A stretch of 57,656 bases of DNA from an uncultured Fusobacterium sp. (GCA_900541465.1 UQJY01000008.1:1-57656); one strand, 5' to 3'. Shown: positions 25,647 through 35,082, counted from the first letter of the stretch. Translations and numbers: made by a program. Notes: generated by a model not told the origin, from the sequence alone.

Positions 25647-26831
25647 ATGGCAAAAGAAAAATTTGACAGAAGCAAACCCCATGTAAACATTGGTACAATA
25701 GGTCACGTTGACCACGGAAAAACAACAACTACAGCAGCAATCTCTAAAGTTCTTGCTGACAGAGGACTTGCTGAAAGAGTAGACTTCGATAAAATCGACG
25801 TTGCTCCAGAAGAAAGAGAAAGAGGAATAACTATCAACACTGCTCACATCGAGTACCAAACTGAAAAAAGACACTATGCTCACGTTGACTGTCCAGGACA
25901 CGCGGACTACGTTAAAAACATGATCACTGGAGCTGCTCAAATGGACGGTGCGATCCTAGTTGTTTCTGCAGCTGACGGTCCAATGCCTCAAACAAGAGAA
26001 CACATCCTTCTTTCAAGACAGGTTGGAGTTCCTTACATCGTTGTATACTTAAACAAAGCTGACATGGTAGACGACGAAGAATTACTAGAACTAGTTGAAA
26101 TGGAAGTAAGAGAAATCTTAACAGAATATGGATTCCCAGGAGACGAAGTTCCAGTAGTAATCGGATCTTCTTTAGGAGCATTAAACGGAGAAGAAAAATG
26201 GGTTAACCAAATCATGGCTCTTATGGATGCAGTTGACGAATATATCCCAACTCCAGAAAGAACAATAGACCAACCATTCTTAATGCCAATCGAAGACGTA
26301 TTCACTATTACAGGAAGAGGAACAGTTGTAACAGGAAGAGTTGAAAGAGGAATCATTAAAGTTGGAGAAGAAGTTGAAATAGTAGGAATTAAACCAACTA
26401 CAAAAACAACAGTAACAGGAGTAGAAATGTTCAGAAAACTTCTTGATCAAGGTCAAGCAGGAGACAACATTGGAGCTCTATTAAGAGGAACTAAGAAAGA
26501 AGAAGTAGAAAGAGGACAAGTTCTAGCTAAACCAGGAACAATCCACCCACATACAAACTTCAACGGAGAAGTATACGTATTAACTAAAGAAGAAGGAGGA
26601 AGACATACTCCATTCTTCACAGGATACAGACCACAATTCTACTTTAGAACAACAGATATAACAGGAGCAGTAAACTTACCAGAAGGTGTAGAAATGGTAA
26701 TGCCAGGAGACAACATCACAATGTCAGTAGAATTAATCCACCCAATCGCAATGGAAGTTGGATTAAGATTCGCTATCAGAGAAGGTGGAAGAACAGTAGC
26801 TTCTGGAGTTGTTTCTGAAATAACTAAATAA
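25647..26831 (+). CDS. tuf: Elongation factor Tu
   Basis: The 394-aa GTPase carries aminoacyl-tRNA to the ribosome. [11 protein letters not shown] (about 18-28), DCPGHADY and NKAD are intact, and domains 2 and 3 are full length. AGGAGG precedes the ATG. Codon bias is the strongest in the window, with AAC, GAC and ATC favoured. It is the last gene of the str operon, followed by a strong terminator. Only one tuf copy is seen here. Confidence 0.99.
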   Translation: MAKEKFDRSKPHVNIGTIGHVDHGKTTTTAAISKVLADRGLAERVDFDKIDVAPEERERGITINTAHIEYQTEKRHYAHVDCPGHADYVKNMITGAAQMDGAILVVSAADGPMPQTREHILLSRQVGVPYIVVYLNKADMVDDEELLELVEMEVREILTEYGFPGDEVPVVIGSSLGALNGEEKWVNQIMALMDAVDEYIPTPERTIDQPFLMPIEDVFTITGRGTVVTGRVERGIIKVGEEVEIVGIKPTTKTTVTGVEMFRKLLDQGQAGDNIGALLRGTKKEEVERGQVLAKPGTIHPHTNFNGEVYVLTKEEGGRHTPFFTGYRPQFYFRTTDITGAVNLPEGVEMVMPGDNITMSVELIHPIAMEVGLRFAIREGGRTVASGVVSEITK

Positions 26832-26854
26832 TAAACCCCTGATGGGCTTTTAAG

Positions 26855-26884
26855 AAGAGAAGGAGAAATCCTTCTCTTTTTTTG
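26855..26884 (+). terminator. Intrinsic terminator of the str operon
   Basis: A 10-bp stem AAGAGAAGGA (26855-26864) / TCCTTCTCTT (26869-26878) with a GAAA tetraloop, followed by T to about 26883. Confidence 0.93.
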
Positions 26885-26921
26885 CCTAAATAAATTTTAT
26901 TTTCCCAATGTGGATAATAAA

Positions 26922-26930
26922 TGATATAAT
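26922..26930 (+). promoter_or_regulatory. Extended -10 promoter of the ACT/PFL pair
   Basis: TGATATAAT (26922-26930), about 75 bp before the ACT gene start. No -35 of quality. Confidence 0.6.
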
Positions 26931-27005
26931 GAATTAAATATATATGTGAAGGTTTTGAAAGCAGGGAAAATTATAAAATAAAAAGAAAACTCAGGAGGTA
27001 AAGGA

Positions 27006-27275
27006 ATGAAGTGTATAATTACTGTTTTAGGAACAGACAAGGTTGGGATTATTGCAAAAGTTTGTACTTATTTATCAGAAGTTAATATAAACATTCTTGA
27101 TATTTCACAAACTATTGTAGACGGATACTTTAACATGATGATGATTGTTGATATTTCTGAACCTTTAAAACCTATGGAAGAAGTAAGCGATGAACTTTCA
27201 AAAATAGGAACAGATTTAGGTGTTATTATAACAATGCAGCATGAGGATATTTTTAACTGTATGCACCGTATCTAA
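27006..27275 (+). CDS. ACT domain protein (UPF0237 family)
   Basis: The 89-aa protein is a single ACT domain, the small ligand-binding fold of amino acid regulators. The start ([16 protein letters not shown]) matches the GcvR-like/UPF0237 group, with the glycine-rich turn that normally contacts the ligand. It lies 32 nt before the PFL gene, in an operon seen in many low-G+C bacteria, suggesting it senses a metabolite for its partner. AGGAGGT precedes the ATG. The ligand is unknown. Confidence 0.88.
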   Translation: MKCIITVLGTDKVGIIAKVCTYLSEVNINILDISQTIVDGYFNMMMIVDISEPLKPMEEVSDELSKIGTDLGVIITMQHEDIFNCMHRI

Positions 27276-27307
27276 TAAAAATAATCAAAAACCTAAGGAG
27301 GACTTCT

Positions 27308-28666
27308 ATGATTTCCAGAGTAGAGATACAGGAAACAAACCGTATGATAGCTGAAGCAAAGCTTGATGTACGTACAATCACAATGGGAATAAGCCTTATT
27401 GACTGTGCTGACCCTGATATAGAAAAATTTAATGAAAATATTTATAAAAAAATTACAACTTATGCAAAAGATTTAGTAAAAGTCGGAGACGATATTGCAA
27501 AACAATTCGGTATCCCTGTTGTAAACAAAAGAATATCAGTTACACCTATTGCAATAGCTGCAGCAGGGTGTAAAACAGATTCTTATGTGAGCATTGCCAA
27601 AACTCTTGACAGAGCAGCAGAAGAATGCGGAGTAAACTTTATAGGGGGATTCTCTGCCCTTGTTCAAAAAGGGTGTACACCTTCAGACGAAATTCTTATA
27701 AACTCAATTCCTGAAGCTATGGCTGTAACAGAAAGAGTATGTTCTTCTGTAAACGTAGGAACTTCAAGAAATGGTCTTAACATGGACGCTATAAAAAGAA
27801 TGGGAGAAATAATAAAAGAAACTGCTGAACTCACAAAGGACAGAGACTGTCTTGGCTGTGCAAAACTTGTTGTATTCTGTAATGCAGTTGAAGACAATCC
27901 ATTTATGGCGGGAGCATTCCACGGTGTTGGAGAAGCTGACTGTGTAATAAACGTCGGTGTCAGTGGGCCTGGAGTTGTAAAAAGAGCCTTAATGGAAGTA
28001 AGAGACGGAGATTTTGAAATGCTTTGTGAAACTGTAAAGAAAACAGCATTCAAAATAACAAGAGTTGGTCAGATTGTTGCTCAGGAAGCTGCAAGAAGAT
28101 TAAATGTGCCTTTTGGTATAATAGACCTTTCTCTTGCACCTACTCCGGCAGTTGGTGACAGTATTGGAGAAATTTTCCAAGAAATGGGACTTGAACAGGC
28201 AGGAGCACCGGGAACAACAGCAGCTCTTGCAATTCTTAATGACAACGTTAAAAAAGGCGGAGTAATGGCTTCATCTTATGTTGGAGGTCTTAGCGGAGCA
28301 TTTATTCCTGTAAGTGAAGATCATGCTATGATAGAAGCTGCAACAGTGGGAGCATTAACTCTTGAAAAACTTGAAGCAATGACTTGTGTATGTTCTGTTG
28401 GTCTTGATATGATAGCAATTCCGGGAGATACTTCAGCTGCTACAATTTCTGGAATTATTGCTGATGAATCTGCAATAGGAATGATTAACAACAAAACAAC
28501 AGCTGCAAGACTTATCCCTGTAATAGGAAAAGGTGTCGGGGAAACTGTTGAATTTGGAGGACTTTTAGGATATGCTCCTATTATGCCTGTAAATAAATTC
28601 AGCTGTGAGAAATTTATAAAAAGAGGCGGAAGAGTTCCTGCTCCAATCCACAGCTTTAAAAACTAA
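27308..28666 (+). CDS. PFL family protein (DUF711/UPF0210)
   Basis: The 452-aa soluble protein belongs to the DUF711/UPF0210 group, distantly related in fold to pyruvate formate-lyase-type barrels but without an evident glycyl-radical motif. Recognisable blocks are [20 protein letters not shown] near residue 66 and a Gly/Ala-rich C-terminal half with several conserved cysteines (for example [12 protein letters not shown]). It is coupled to the upstream ACT protein. AAGGAGG precedes the ATG. Function is not established; the constant pairing suggests the ACT domain regulates it or forms a complex. Confidence 0.85.
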   Translation: MISRVEIQETNRMIAEAKLDVRTITMGISLIDCADPDIEKFNENIYKKITTYAKDLVKVGDDIAKQFGIPVVNKRISVTPIAIAAAGCKTDSYVSIAKTLDRAAEECGVNFIGGFSALVQKGCTPSDEILINSIPEAMAVTERVCSSVNVGTSRNGLNMDAIKRMGEIIKETAELTKDRDCLGCAKLVVFCNAVEDNPFMAGAFHGVGEADCVINVGVSGPGVVKRALMEVRDGDFEMLCETVKKTAFKITRVGQIVAQEAARRLNVPFGIIDLSLAPTPAVGDSIGEIFQEMGLEQAGAPGTTAALAILNDNVKKGGVMASSYVGGLSGAFIPVSEDHAMIEAATVGALTLEKLEAMTCVCSVGLDMIAIPGDTSAATISGIIADESAIGMINNKTTAARLIPVIGKGVGETVEFGGLLGYAPIMPVNKFSCEKFIKRGGRVPAPIHSFKN

Positions 28667-28688
28667 AAATATTCTTTTAAAGTTTATA

Positions 28689-28720
28689 AAAAAACTGCCA
28701 CAGATTTGCGGCAGTTTTTT
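28689..28720 (+). terminator. Intrinsic terminator of the ACT/PFL operon
   Basis: AAAAAACTGCC (28689-28699) pairs with GGCAGTTTTTT (28710-28720) around a 10-nt loop. Confidence 0.9.
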
Positions 28721-28832
28721 GTTTTTACTTGTCTTTATAAAATTTTTCAAGTTTTTGGAGAATAAAAGTTATAATCCTGATAATAAAAATTTTTTTCTTA
28801 GGTTTCATTTAAAACCTCCTGCTGATAAAATT

Positions 28833-29150
28833 TTAAGCATCTTCCTCAGGAGCATTGGCAAGATAATATTCAAATGCCACAATTTCAGATTTTTCAGTAT
28901 CAATTCTTTTAATTGATGCTTCTCCTGTTTTAATCTCTTTCTGGATTGTTTCAATCCATTCTGTGAAAGAGCTGTAAGCTGAATCTGGGGGAAGGCTTTC
29001 TCCTTTTTCCTGAAGTCCCTGCACATGAGTAAGAGCAGCTTTGTCATCTTCTACTTCCTTAAGATAAGAATTTTCTTTTTCGATGGATTTTTTTAATTTT
29101 TCCACCACCTCAGTGATAACAGCTTTTGTTTCTTTTGTTGTTTTTGCCAT
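28833..29150 (-). CDS. Small charged helical protein of unknown function
   Basis: The 105-aa protein is dominated by Lys/Glu-rich helix (about 1-40 and 65-95) without a signal peptide or membrane segment, so it is cytoplasmic and possibly coiled coil. A short loop containing LPPDSAYSSF separates the helices. GGAGG with good spacing precedes the ATG, and the codon pattern fits a real gene better than the overlapping frames. It lies alone between the PFL operon and the divergent PHP gene. No family recognised. Confidence 0.65.
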   Translation of the reverse strand: MAKTTKETKAVITEVVEKLKKSIEKENSYLKEVEDDKAALTHVQGLQEKGESLPPDSAYSSFTEWIETIQKEIKTGEASIKRIDTEKSEIVAFEYYLANAPEEDA

Positions 29151-29345
29151 TTTGTTTCCTCCTTTTAAAAAATTTATTTTTCCCTCTCGGGATACTTAAA
29201 TTATACAGGAGACAGCAGAAAACCGTGTTTTTTGCAAAAACCTTTGGGAATTGTGGGAAAAAATCTTTTGAGACAAAGAAAAAAATGTTAAAATGTATAA
29301 GAAAATAAAGAAAGTTGTCGTTATAGTAAAAAAAGGAGAGGATTT

Positions 29346-30161
29346 ATGTATAAAGGAGATACACACGTTCACAGCTGTTTTTCAATGGATTCAAATGAAG
29401 AATTAGAAAAAATATTTGAAAGAGCAATAGAACTTGGATTTGATGAGATAACAATAACAGACCATATGGACTGTGAAGAAAGAGAAGAGGATGATTATTT
29501 TGTTTTTAATATAGAAGATTATCTTAAAACATTAAATGCTTATAAACAAAAATATAAAGGAAAGCTTAAAATAAAAATAGGAATGGAGCTTGGTATTCAG
29601 CCTCACACTCATAAAAGATTTGAAGAAATTTTAAAATCAGACTGCTATGATTTCCTTATAGGGTCATCTCATGCTGTAGACGGGCTTGATTCGTCTCTTT
29701 CTGCTCTTTATAAAAGATTTAAAAATAAAGATGAGCTTCACAGAAGATATTTTGAGATTATTTTGGAAAATATAGAAAAATATGACGGGATAAATACATA
29801 CGGGCATTTAGATTATATAAGAAGATATGGGGGAGCATATTTTCCAGACCATAAAAAAGTTGATTTAGAACTTCATAAAGATTTAATTGATAAAATTTTA
29901 AAAAAACTTATTGAAAAGAAAATAGGGCTTGAAGTTAATACTTCAGGAATAAGATATGGTGTGGGAGATTTTCATCCATGCAGAGAGATAATTGCAAGAT
30001 ATAAAGAGCTTGGAGGAGAGATAATCACAATAGGTTCTGATGCTCATAAGGCTTCTGATATAGGAAAAGATTTTGACAGTGCCAGAGAGCTTTTAAAATC
30101 TTTAGGATTTAAATATTTTTGTGTTTTCACAAATAGAAAACCTGAATTTAAAGAACTGTAA
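29346..30161 (+). CDS. PHP domain phosphatase (HisJ/histidinol-phosphatase-like)
   Basis: The 271-aa protein carries the PHP metallophosphoesterase fold. Metal-binding motifs are visible: GDTHVHSCFS (4-13), ITDHMDC (about 38-44), a Glu in IGMELGIQ, GSSHAVD, and the late GSDAHKASD. The pattern matches histidinol-phosphatases of the HisJ type, which dephosphorylate histidinol phosphate. No other his gene is near, so another phosphoester substrate is possible. AAGGAGAGG precedes the ATG. It is followed by the first copy of the intergenic repeat. Confidence 0.82.
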   Translation: MYKGDTHVHSCFSMDSNEELEKIFERAIELGFDEITITDHMDCEEREEDDYFVFNIEDYLKTLNAYKQKYKGKLKIKIGMELGIQPHTHKRFEEILKSDCYDFLIGSSHAVDGLDSSLSALYKRFKNKDELHRRYFEIILENIEKYDGINTYGHLDYIRRYGGAYFPDHKKVDLELHKDLIDKILKKLIEKKIGLEVNTSGIRYGVGDFHPCREIIARYKELGGEIITIGSDAHKASDIGKDFDSARELLKSLGFKYFCVFTNRKPEFKEL

Positions 30162-30168
30162 ACTTATT

Positions 30169-30246
30169 GTTTATTTTCTTTGTTCGGGTAAAGAAAACGA
30201 ACCAAAAGAAACCCGCCCTGCTGGTGAAAAATTTTTCAATGCAGGG
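30169..30246 (+). repeat. Intergenic repeat, copy 1 (paired hairpins)
   Basis: Two successive hairpins: TTTTCTTT pairing with AAAGAAAA, then CCCTGC (30216-30221) pairing with GCAGGG (30241-30246) around an A/T-rich near-palindrome. The order and sequence, including the linker ACGAACCAAAAGAAA, match copy 2 at 31371-31553 in the same orientation. Both lie just after a stop codon. Confidence 0.75.
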
Positions 30247-30301
30247 AAATTAAATGTATATAATGTTGATAAATTAATAAATTTTATTATCGGGGGAAAT
30301 G

Positions 30302-30310
30302 TGATATAAT
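30302..30310 (+). promoter_or_regulatory. Extended -10 promoter of tsaD
   Basis: TGATATAAT (30302-30310), 40 bp before the tsaD start; same nine bases as upstream of the ABC-F, ACT and GNAT genes. Confidence 0.65.
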
Positions 30311-30349
30311 TTTAAAATATAAATATGATTTATTAAAGAGAGGTGTAAA

Positions 30350-31363
30350 ATGTTAATTTTAGGAATAGAGTCATCATGTGATGAAACTTCCATTGCAGTG
30401 GTGAGAGACGGAAAAGAGATATTATCAAACAACATATCTTCTCAGATAGAAATTCATAAAGAATACGGGGGAGTTGTTCCGGAAATAGCTTCAAGACAGC
30501 ATATAAAAAATATTGCAGCAATTTTAGATGAAAGTCTTGCACAGGCAGGGGTAACTCTTGATGATATAGATTATATAGGAGTAACTTATGCACCGGGGCT
30601 TATAGGAGCACTGCTTGTGGGAGTATCTTTTGCAAAAGGACTTTCTTACGGTCATAATATTCCTCTTGTTCCTGTTCATCATATAAAAGGTCATATATAT
30701 GCAAACTTTGCTGAACATGATGTAAAACTTCCATGTATAGCTCTTGTTGTTTCAGGAGGGCATACAAATATAATTTACATAGATGAAAATCATAAATTTA
30801 CAAATCTTGGAGGAACTCTTGATGATGCTGTCGGTGAAACAATGGATAAAGTTGCAAGAGTTATAGGAATAGGATATCCCGGAGGGCCTGTTATTGACAG
30901 AATGTATTATGAGGGAAATCCAGATTTCTTAAAAATTCCAGAGCCAAAGGTTGGAGAATATGAATTTAGTTTTTCCGGAGTAAAAACAAATGTTATAAAC
31001 TATGTAAATAAAATGAGAATGAAAGGTGAAGAATTTAAAAAAGAAGATTTGGCAGCTTCACTTCAAAAAACTATAGTTGATATTTTATGTAAGAAAGTTT
31101 TAAAAGCCTGTGATGATAAAAATGTAAAACAGATTATTATAGCAGGAGGAGTGGCAGCAAACTCTCTTTTAAGAAAAGAGCTTAAAGAAAAGGGAGCTGA
31201 AAAAGGAATAGAAGTAAGTTATCCGTCAATGAAACTTTGTACAGATAATGGGGCAATGATAGCCATAGCTGCTTATCACAAACTTATGAATGGATATAAA
31301 CCGAAAGACATTCTTTCTTTAAATGGAATAGCAACATTAAATATAGCAGATGAAGTAGAATAA
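30350..31363 (+). CDS. tsaD: tRNA N6-adenosine threonylcarbamoyltransferase
   Basis: The 337-aa ASKHA-fold enzyme transfers the threonylcarbamoyl group to A37 of tRNAs reading ANN codons, working with TsaB, TsaC and TsaE. The N-terminal GIESSCDETS, the metal-binding HHIKGH, and the nucleotide motifs SGGHTN and GGVAANS are intact. The length is standard. GAGAGGTG precedes the ATG. None of its partners is in the window. It is bracketed by two copies of an intergenic repeat. Confidence 0.97.
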   Translation: MLILGIESSCDETSIAVVRDGKEILSNNISSQIEIHKEYGGVVPEIASRQHIKNIAAILDESLAQAGVTLDDIDYIGVTYAPGLIGALLVGVSFAKGLSYGHNIPLVPVHHIKGHIYANFAEHDVKLPCIALVVSGGHTNIIYIDENHKFTNLGGTLDDAVGETMDKVARVIGIGYPGGPVIDRMYYEGNPDFLKIPEPKVGEYEFSFSGVKTNVINYVNKMRMKGEEFKKEDLAASLQKTIVDILCKKVLKACDDKNVKQIIIAGGVAANSLLRKELKEKGAEKGIEVSYPSMKLCTDNGAMIAIAAYHKLMNGYKPKDILSLNGIATLNIADEVE

Positions 31364-31370
31364 ATTATAT

Positions 31371-31553
31371 GTTCATTTTCTTTGTCCAAACAAAGAAAAC
31401 GAACCAAAAGAAAATTGCCCTGCTGGTGGAAAAATTTTCTATTTATATTGCTCGTTTCACTAAAAATGATAAACTCAGGCTTTGCCCTCAAACATATCAT
31501 TTTTTAACGTTAAACTTGCTGCATAAATTACGAAAATTTTTTCAATGCAGGGA
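31371..31553 (+). repeat. Intergenic repeat, copy 2, with nested insertion
   Basis: It starts with TTTTCTTTG and ACGAACCAAAAGAAA as in copy 1. CCCTGC and GCAGGG arms are also present, but the A/T-rich centre is split by about 92 bp of extra sequence. The end reads GCAGGGATTTTTTT, which can terminate tsaD transcription. Confidence 0.75.
31440..31531. repeat. Nested palindromic insertion inside repeat copy 2
   Basis: About 92 bp, itself an imperfect hairpin: AAAAATGATA in the left arm and TATCATTTTT in the right, with weaker pairing outward to the ends. It is flanked by GAAAATTTT on both sides, which looks like a duplicated target inside the repeat's own palindrome. MITE-like, with no coding capacity. 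Confidence 0.6.
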
Positions 31554-31566
31554 TTTTTTTATTTTT

Positions 31567-32892
31567 TTATTCGTTCTTTATTTTACGTTTTTCTATAATT
31601 TCCATAATTTCTTTTCTTTTTTTCAAAAACTGCATCTCTCTTTTTGCAGCCTGAGAGTTTAAAGTTCTTACAATAGGAAGCATAAATCCTGCCACAATTC
31701 CAGCTGAGAAACCATTGTTATACAGATTCATTCCCCCGTGAAGAACTCCTATGCTGTTTACAACAGCAAGGTGAAGCCACCCTGCCACAAACCCCCAGAA
31801 TATTCCAAATACCCCTGTTATTGGTGCAAGAGATGTTCCAAAAAGTCCTGAAAGAGCCAGAGTGAAATAATCATAACTTCCGCTTGTAACACCTGCAAAA
31901 AGAACTCCCAAAAGGATTGGAATAGTGTTAAGATAAGTTTTTCCATGAGCAGAAAATCCTACCACTGTAAAAACTCCTGCAAGCATAGGGCCGTTTAAAG
32001 TCTGTCTTAAAATTAAAGGAAAGGCTATGGCAATGAAGCCCATTATACCCATATTTATAAATGTAAGACCGAACCCGTATTTTTCAACAAAGTCAGCTTC
32101 AAGCCCGTTATCTGCACAAAGTTTTTTATATCCTTTGAACGAACAGTTATTTATAAAAAAACCATTTATAATAAGAAGAATAAATATACCGCTGCATATA
32201 ATCTTAAGAGCTAAGTCAAATTCTGTTGAAAGAAGCCGTCTTGATGCCACCTCAAAACCATATGTTTTAAGGATACTGTTGAAAACAGCTCCTAATATAC
32301 CGGCTGTAAATCCTAAGTTGTAAAGGTTATATCCTTCATGGAAACTTTTCATTTTTGCAGCCAGAGGCGTTATTATAAATCCGATTATTATTCCAAGAGA
32401 CACAGCATTTAAATATGAAAATTCAAAAGTATTTGTTCTGAATGCAATTTCACTTATAAAAGGTGCAAGGGCACTGGCAAAAGAAACAGGAACAAAAACA
32501 TCACGAAACATTATTCCCTCATATTTACTGTATAAAATCCCTCCTATATATATAGGAAGAATGTTTAAAATATTCTTGCCGAAAAATGAAAACCCAAATG
32601 TTGTAAACATAGATGCGAGGATAAGACCGTTTATTTTTATATTAAGAATTCTTATAAGAAAAAGATTAAAGAAAAAAATGAGCATAGAGTTTAAAAATCC
32701 CGCTCCTATTCCCCCAATAACAAGGAAATCTGTAATAAGGGCAGCAGGAGAGCTTATAATTCTAATCAGCCCCTCAAAAACATTTTCTTTCAAATGAAAA
32801 ACGTAGCACCCAAAAGCAAAGACTGTGATTGCAAAAAGTGTCACTGCAAGTTCGTATATTCTTACTTCTCTTTCTCCCTTAAAATTGTCCAA
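31567..32892 (-). CDS. DUF1576 family polytopic membrane protein with internal duplication
   Basis: The 441-aa protein has about twelve hydrophobic segments and matches the DUF1576 family of uncharacterised membrane proteins. Two halves are homologous by eye: FTTFGFSFFGKNILNILPI (97-115) against FTVVGFSAHGKTYLNTIPI (308-326), and HEGYNLYNLGFTAGI (185-199) against HGGMNLYNNGFSAGI (385-399). This suggests a transporter-like fold built by gene duplication, perhaps with conserved His and Asn residues in the pore. The start is TTG with AAGGGGG upstream. It is monocistronic. No function is known to me. Confidence 0.8.
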   Translation of the reverse strand: MDNFKGEREVRIYELAVTLFAITVFAFGCYVFHLKENVFEGLIRIISSPAALITDFLVIGGIGAGFLNSMLIFFFNLFLIRILNIKINGLILASMFTTFGFSFFGKNILNILPIYIGGILYSKYEGIMFRDVFVPVSFASALAPFISEIAFRTNTFEFSYLNAVSLGIIIGFIITPLAAKMKSFHEGYNLYNLGFTAGILGAVFNSILKTYGFEVASRRLLSTEFDLALKIICSGIFILLIINGFFINNCSFKGYKKLCADNGLEADFVEKYGFGLTFINMGIMGFIAIAFPLILRQTLNGPMLAGVFTVVGFSAHGKTYLNTIPILLGVLFAGVTSGSYDYFTLALSGLFGTSLAPITGVFGIFWGFVAGWLHLAVVNSIGVLHGGMNLYNNGFSAGIVAGFMLPIVRTLNSQAAKREMQFLKKRKEIMEIIEKRKIKNE

Positions 32893-33023
32893 AAAAATCC
32901 CCCTTAGATAAAAATTTATGATAAACTGTAATTACAAAAAAATATTTCTTTATAAATTATATCTTATATTTGCAAAAAAAAGATAGAAAATTTTAAAAAA
33001 ATTAAAAAGAGAGTATATAAATT

Positions 33024-33347
33024 ATGAATGATAAAATAAAAAAAGAATGGTTTGTATATATGATAAGGTGTATGGACAATTCTCTTTATACTGGAATAAC
33101 AACAGATGTAAAAAGAAGGTATGAAGAACATGAAAAAGGAAGAGGGGCAAAATATACAAAAGTGAGAAAACCTGTGGAAATTTGTGCTGTTTTTCAGGCT
33201 GAAGACAGAAGTTCAGCAGGAAAATTGGAGTATTTTATAAAAAAATTAACAAAAAAAGAAAAAGAAATTTTAATTTCAGATGAAAAAAATAAAAAAAACT
33301 TTATAAATTATGCTGAAGAAAAATTAAAAATCAAAATAAATTTATAA
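33024..33347 (+). CDS. GIY-YIG domain protein (UPF0213/YhbQ-like)
   Basis: The 107-aa protein is a minimal GIY-YIG endonuclease-fold domain. The motif VYMIRCMDNSLYTGITTD (residues about 11-28) gives the two tyrosines and the glycine; the conserved Arg follows at about 31-32 (KRRYEEHEKG). Small stand-alone members such as YhbQ are linked to DNA repair or nucleic acid processing, with unclear substrates. The Shine-Dalgarno is weak (GAGAG, about 9 nt upstream). It sits before the tRNA-Leu gene. Confidence 0.85.
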   Translation: MNDKIKKEWFVYMIRCMDNSLYTGITTDVKRRYEEHEKGRGAKYTKVRKPVEICAVFQAEDRSSAGKLEYFIKKLTKKEKEILISDEKNKKNFINYAEEKLKIKINL

Positions 33348-33427
33348 AAATATTTTAAAAAGAACCATTGAAAATACTAAGAAAAAAAGAAAATTGAAAA
33401 AAATTTTAAAAAAATAAAAATTTTTTG

Positions 33428-33456
33428 TTGACAGAAAATAATATATATGGTATTAT
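33428..33456 (+). promoter_or_regulatory. Promoter of tRNA-Leu
   Basis: TTGACA (33428-33433), 17 bp, TATTAT (33451-33456) with TG two bases upstream (extended -10). Transcription would start about 40 nt before the tRNA. Confidence 0.85.
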
Positions 33457-33505
33457 TACTCTTGTCTTGAGAAAACGGGTTTGAAAAAACACCGACACTT
33501 AAGAA

Positions 33506-33593
33506 GCCTGGATGGCGGAACAGGTAGACGCACGGGACTTAAAATCCCGTGGTACTTAGTACCGTGCCGGTTCGATTCCGGCTCTAGGCACCA
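33506..33593 (+). tRNA. tRNA-Leu (anticodon UAA), CCA encoded
   Basis: An 88-nt class II tRNA with long variable arm. Acceptor GCCTGGA pairs with TCTAGGC, the discriminator is A33590 and the 3' CCA (33591-33593) is encoded. Anticodon stem CGGGA/TCCCG encloses CTTAAAA, giving anticodon TAA at 33540-33542. The T arm GCCGGTTCGATTCCGGC is intact. It is a single gene with its own promoter and terminator. Confidence 0.97.
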
Positions 33594-33623
33594 TTTTGAT
33601 ACAAACTTTAAAAGTTATTATAA

Positions 33624-33660
33624 AAGGACAGAGCATTTTATCTCTGTCTCTTTTATTTTT
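33624..33660. terminator. Bidirectional terminator between tRNA-Leu and the MATE gene
   Basis: GACAGAG (33627-33633) pairs with CTCTGTC (33642-33648) around an 8-nt loop, with T-rich sequence after and A-rich sequence before, serving both convergent genes. Confidence 0.82.
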
Positions 33661-33678
33661 TGTAATTTTCTTTTAGTT

Positions 33679-35061
33679 TTATCTTCTTATTCCCCTTTTC
33701 TTTTTCTCATCTTCTATTGACTGCCTGTAATTAAGATTTTTTATTTCTTTAGACATTACATACAAAGCTAAAATTCCGGCAGTAGTGTCTGCAATAGGAA
33801 AACTTAAAAGTGCCCCGAATACTCCAAATTTTATTGGAAGAATAAATGCCAAAGGAATTGAAAGCAGTATTAATCTTAAAAAAATAAATCTTGAAGTTAT
33901 ATAACCCTTTCCAACAGCTTGGAAATAATTTGTACATGAAAGATAAACTGCTGTACTTATCATCATGCTTAAATGAACGTGAATTCCTTTTGTGGTATAT
34001 GTTATAAGTTCTGGGTCATTTTTTACAAAAAATCCAGCCATAAATGGAGCTTTAAAAACTATAAGACTTACAAGAATTATTGAAGCTGCAGCGGTTATTG
34101 AAACAGAAGTATAAAAAGTATCTTTTACTCTTTTATAATTTCTTGCTCCCCAGTTATAAGAAAGAATGGGCTGTCTCCCCTGGTTAAGCCCTACATAACT
34201 TGTATTTATAAAATTTCTTAAAATAGACATTATCCCCATTGCTGCAAGTGCAATTTCTCCCCCGTAACGTACAAGCTGAATATTTAAAACATAGACGTAT
34301 AGTCCATTAAAAAATTGATTTAAAAAAGCTGACACTCCTATTGATAAAATTCCTTTTAAAATATTTTTATTATATCTTATATATTTTCTTTCTAATTTTA
34401 ACAGATTACTTCTTGAAAAATATATTATAAGAAGCACTGCAGGAATTATATTTGAAATAGATGTTGCTATTGCCGCCCCTTTCATTCCAAGAGGAATAAC
34501 CATTACCAGAATATAATCTAAAATCATATTTGCAAATGCCGATGAAAGATTTATAATCATAGACATAATAGGATTTCCCTCTAAACGTACAAAAGAACAA
34601 AATGAATTAAATATTAACTGAAATATTATTGACGGAAAAAAATATGTATTATATTCCACTGCATATTTAATATTATTTTCTCCCGCCCCCATAAATTTTA
34701 TTATTGGAATTTGAAAAACAATTCCAAAAATTGTATAAAAAAGTCCTATTGCTGTTACAACAAACAGGGAAGTTCCTAAAACTCTCCTCGCTCCGGATAT
34801 ATCTTCTCTTCCCATTTTTATCCCTGCAAGAGCTGCTCCTCCAATACTAAAAAGCATAGCTGTTGCATTAAGAAGCAGAATTATTGGAAATATTATTGCT
34901 ATAGCACCTATTCCGTTTCTTCCAACAGCCTGACCTATAAAATATCTGTCTGTCACATTATAAATAATTATAGTCAGTGCTGATATTGTTGAAGGAATAG
35001 AAAATTTTATTAACATTGGAAGAAGTTTTCCTTCTCTAAATTCTTTTTCCTGCTGGGTCAT
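33679..35061 (-). CDS. MATE family efflux transporter (first of two)
   Basis: The 460-aa inner-membrane protein has twelve predicted helices in two six-helix halves, as in the multidrug and toxic compound extrusion family, which exports cations or drugs against Na+ or H+. Typical early motif GAIAIIFPIILLLNATAMLF and the paired NxxLNxxxD-like loops fit. The start is ATG 35061, preceded by GGAGGT; a TTG four codons earlier overlaps that site and is rejected. A second, distantly similar MATE protein is encoded at 36415-37752. Confidence 0.88.
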   Translation of the reverse strand: MTQQEKEFREGKLLPMLIKFSIPSTISALTIIIYNVTDRYFIGQAVGRNGIGAIAIIFPIILLLNATAMLFSIGGAALAGIKMGREDISGARRVLGTSLFVVTAIGLFYTIFGIVFQIPIIKFMGAGENNIKYAVEYNTYFFPSIIFQLIFNSFCSFVRLEGNPIMSMIINLSSAFANMILDYILVMVIPLGMKGAAIATSISNIIPAVLLIIYFSRSNLLKLERKYIRYNKNILKGILSIGVSAFLNQFFNGLYVYVLNIQLVRYGGEIALAAMGIMSILRNFINTSYVGLNQGRQPILSYNWGARNYKRVKDTFYTSVSITAAASIILVSLIVFKAPFMAGFFVKNDPELITYTTKGIHVHLSMMISTAVYLSCTNYFQAVGKGYITSRFIFLRLILLSIPLAFILPIKFGVFGALLSFPIADTTAGILALYVMSKEIKNLNYRQSIEDEKKKRGIRR

Positions 35062-35082
35062 TATTACCTCCAAATTTTTTGA

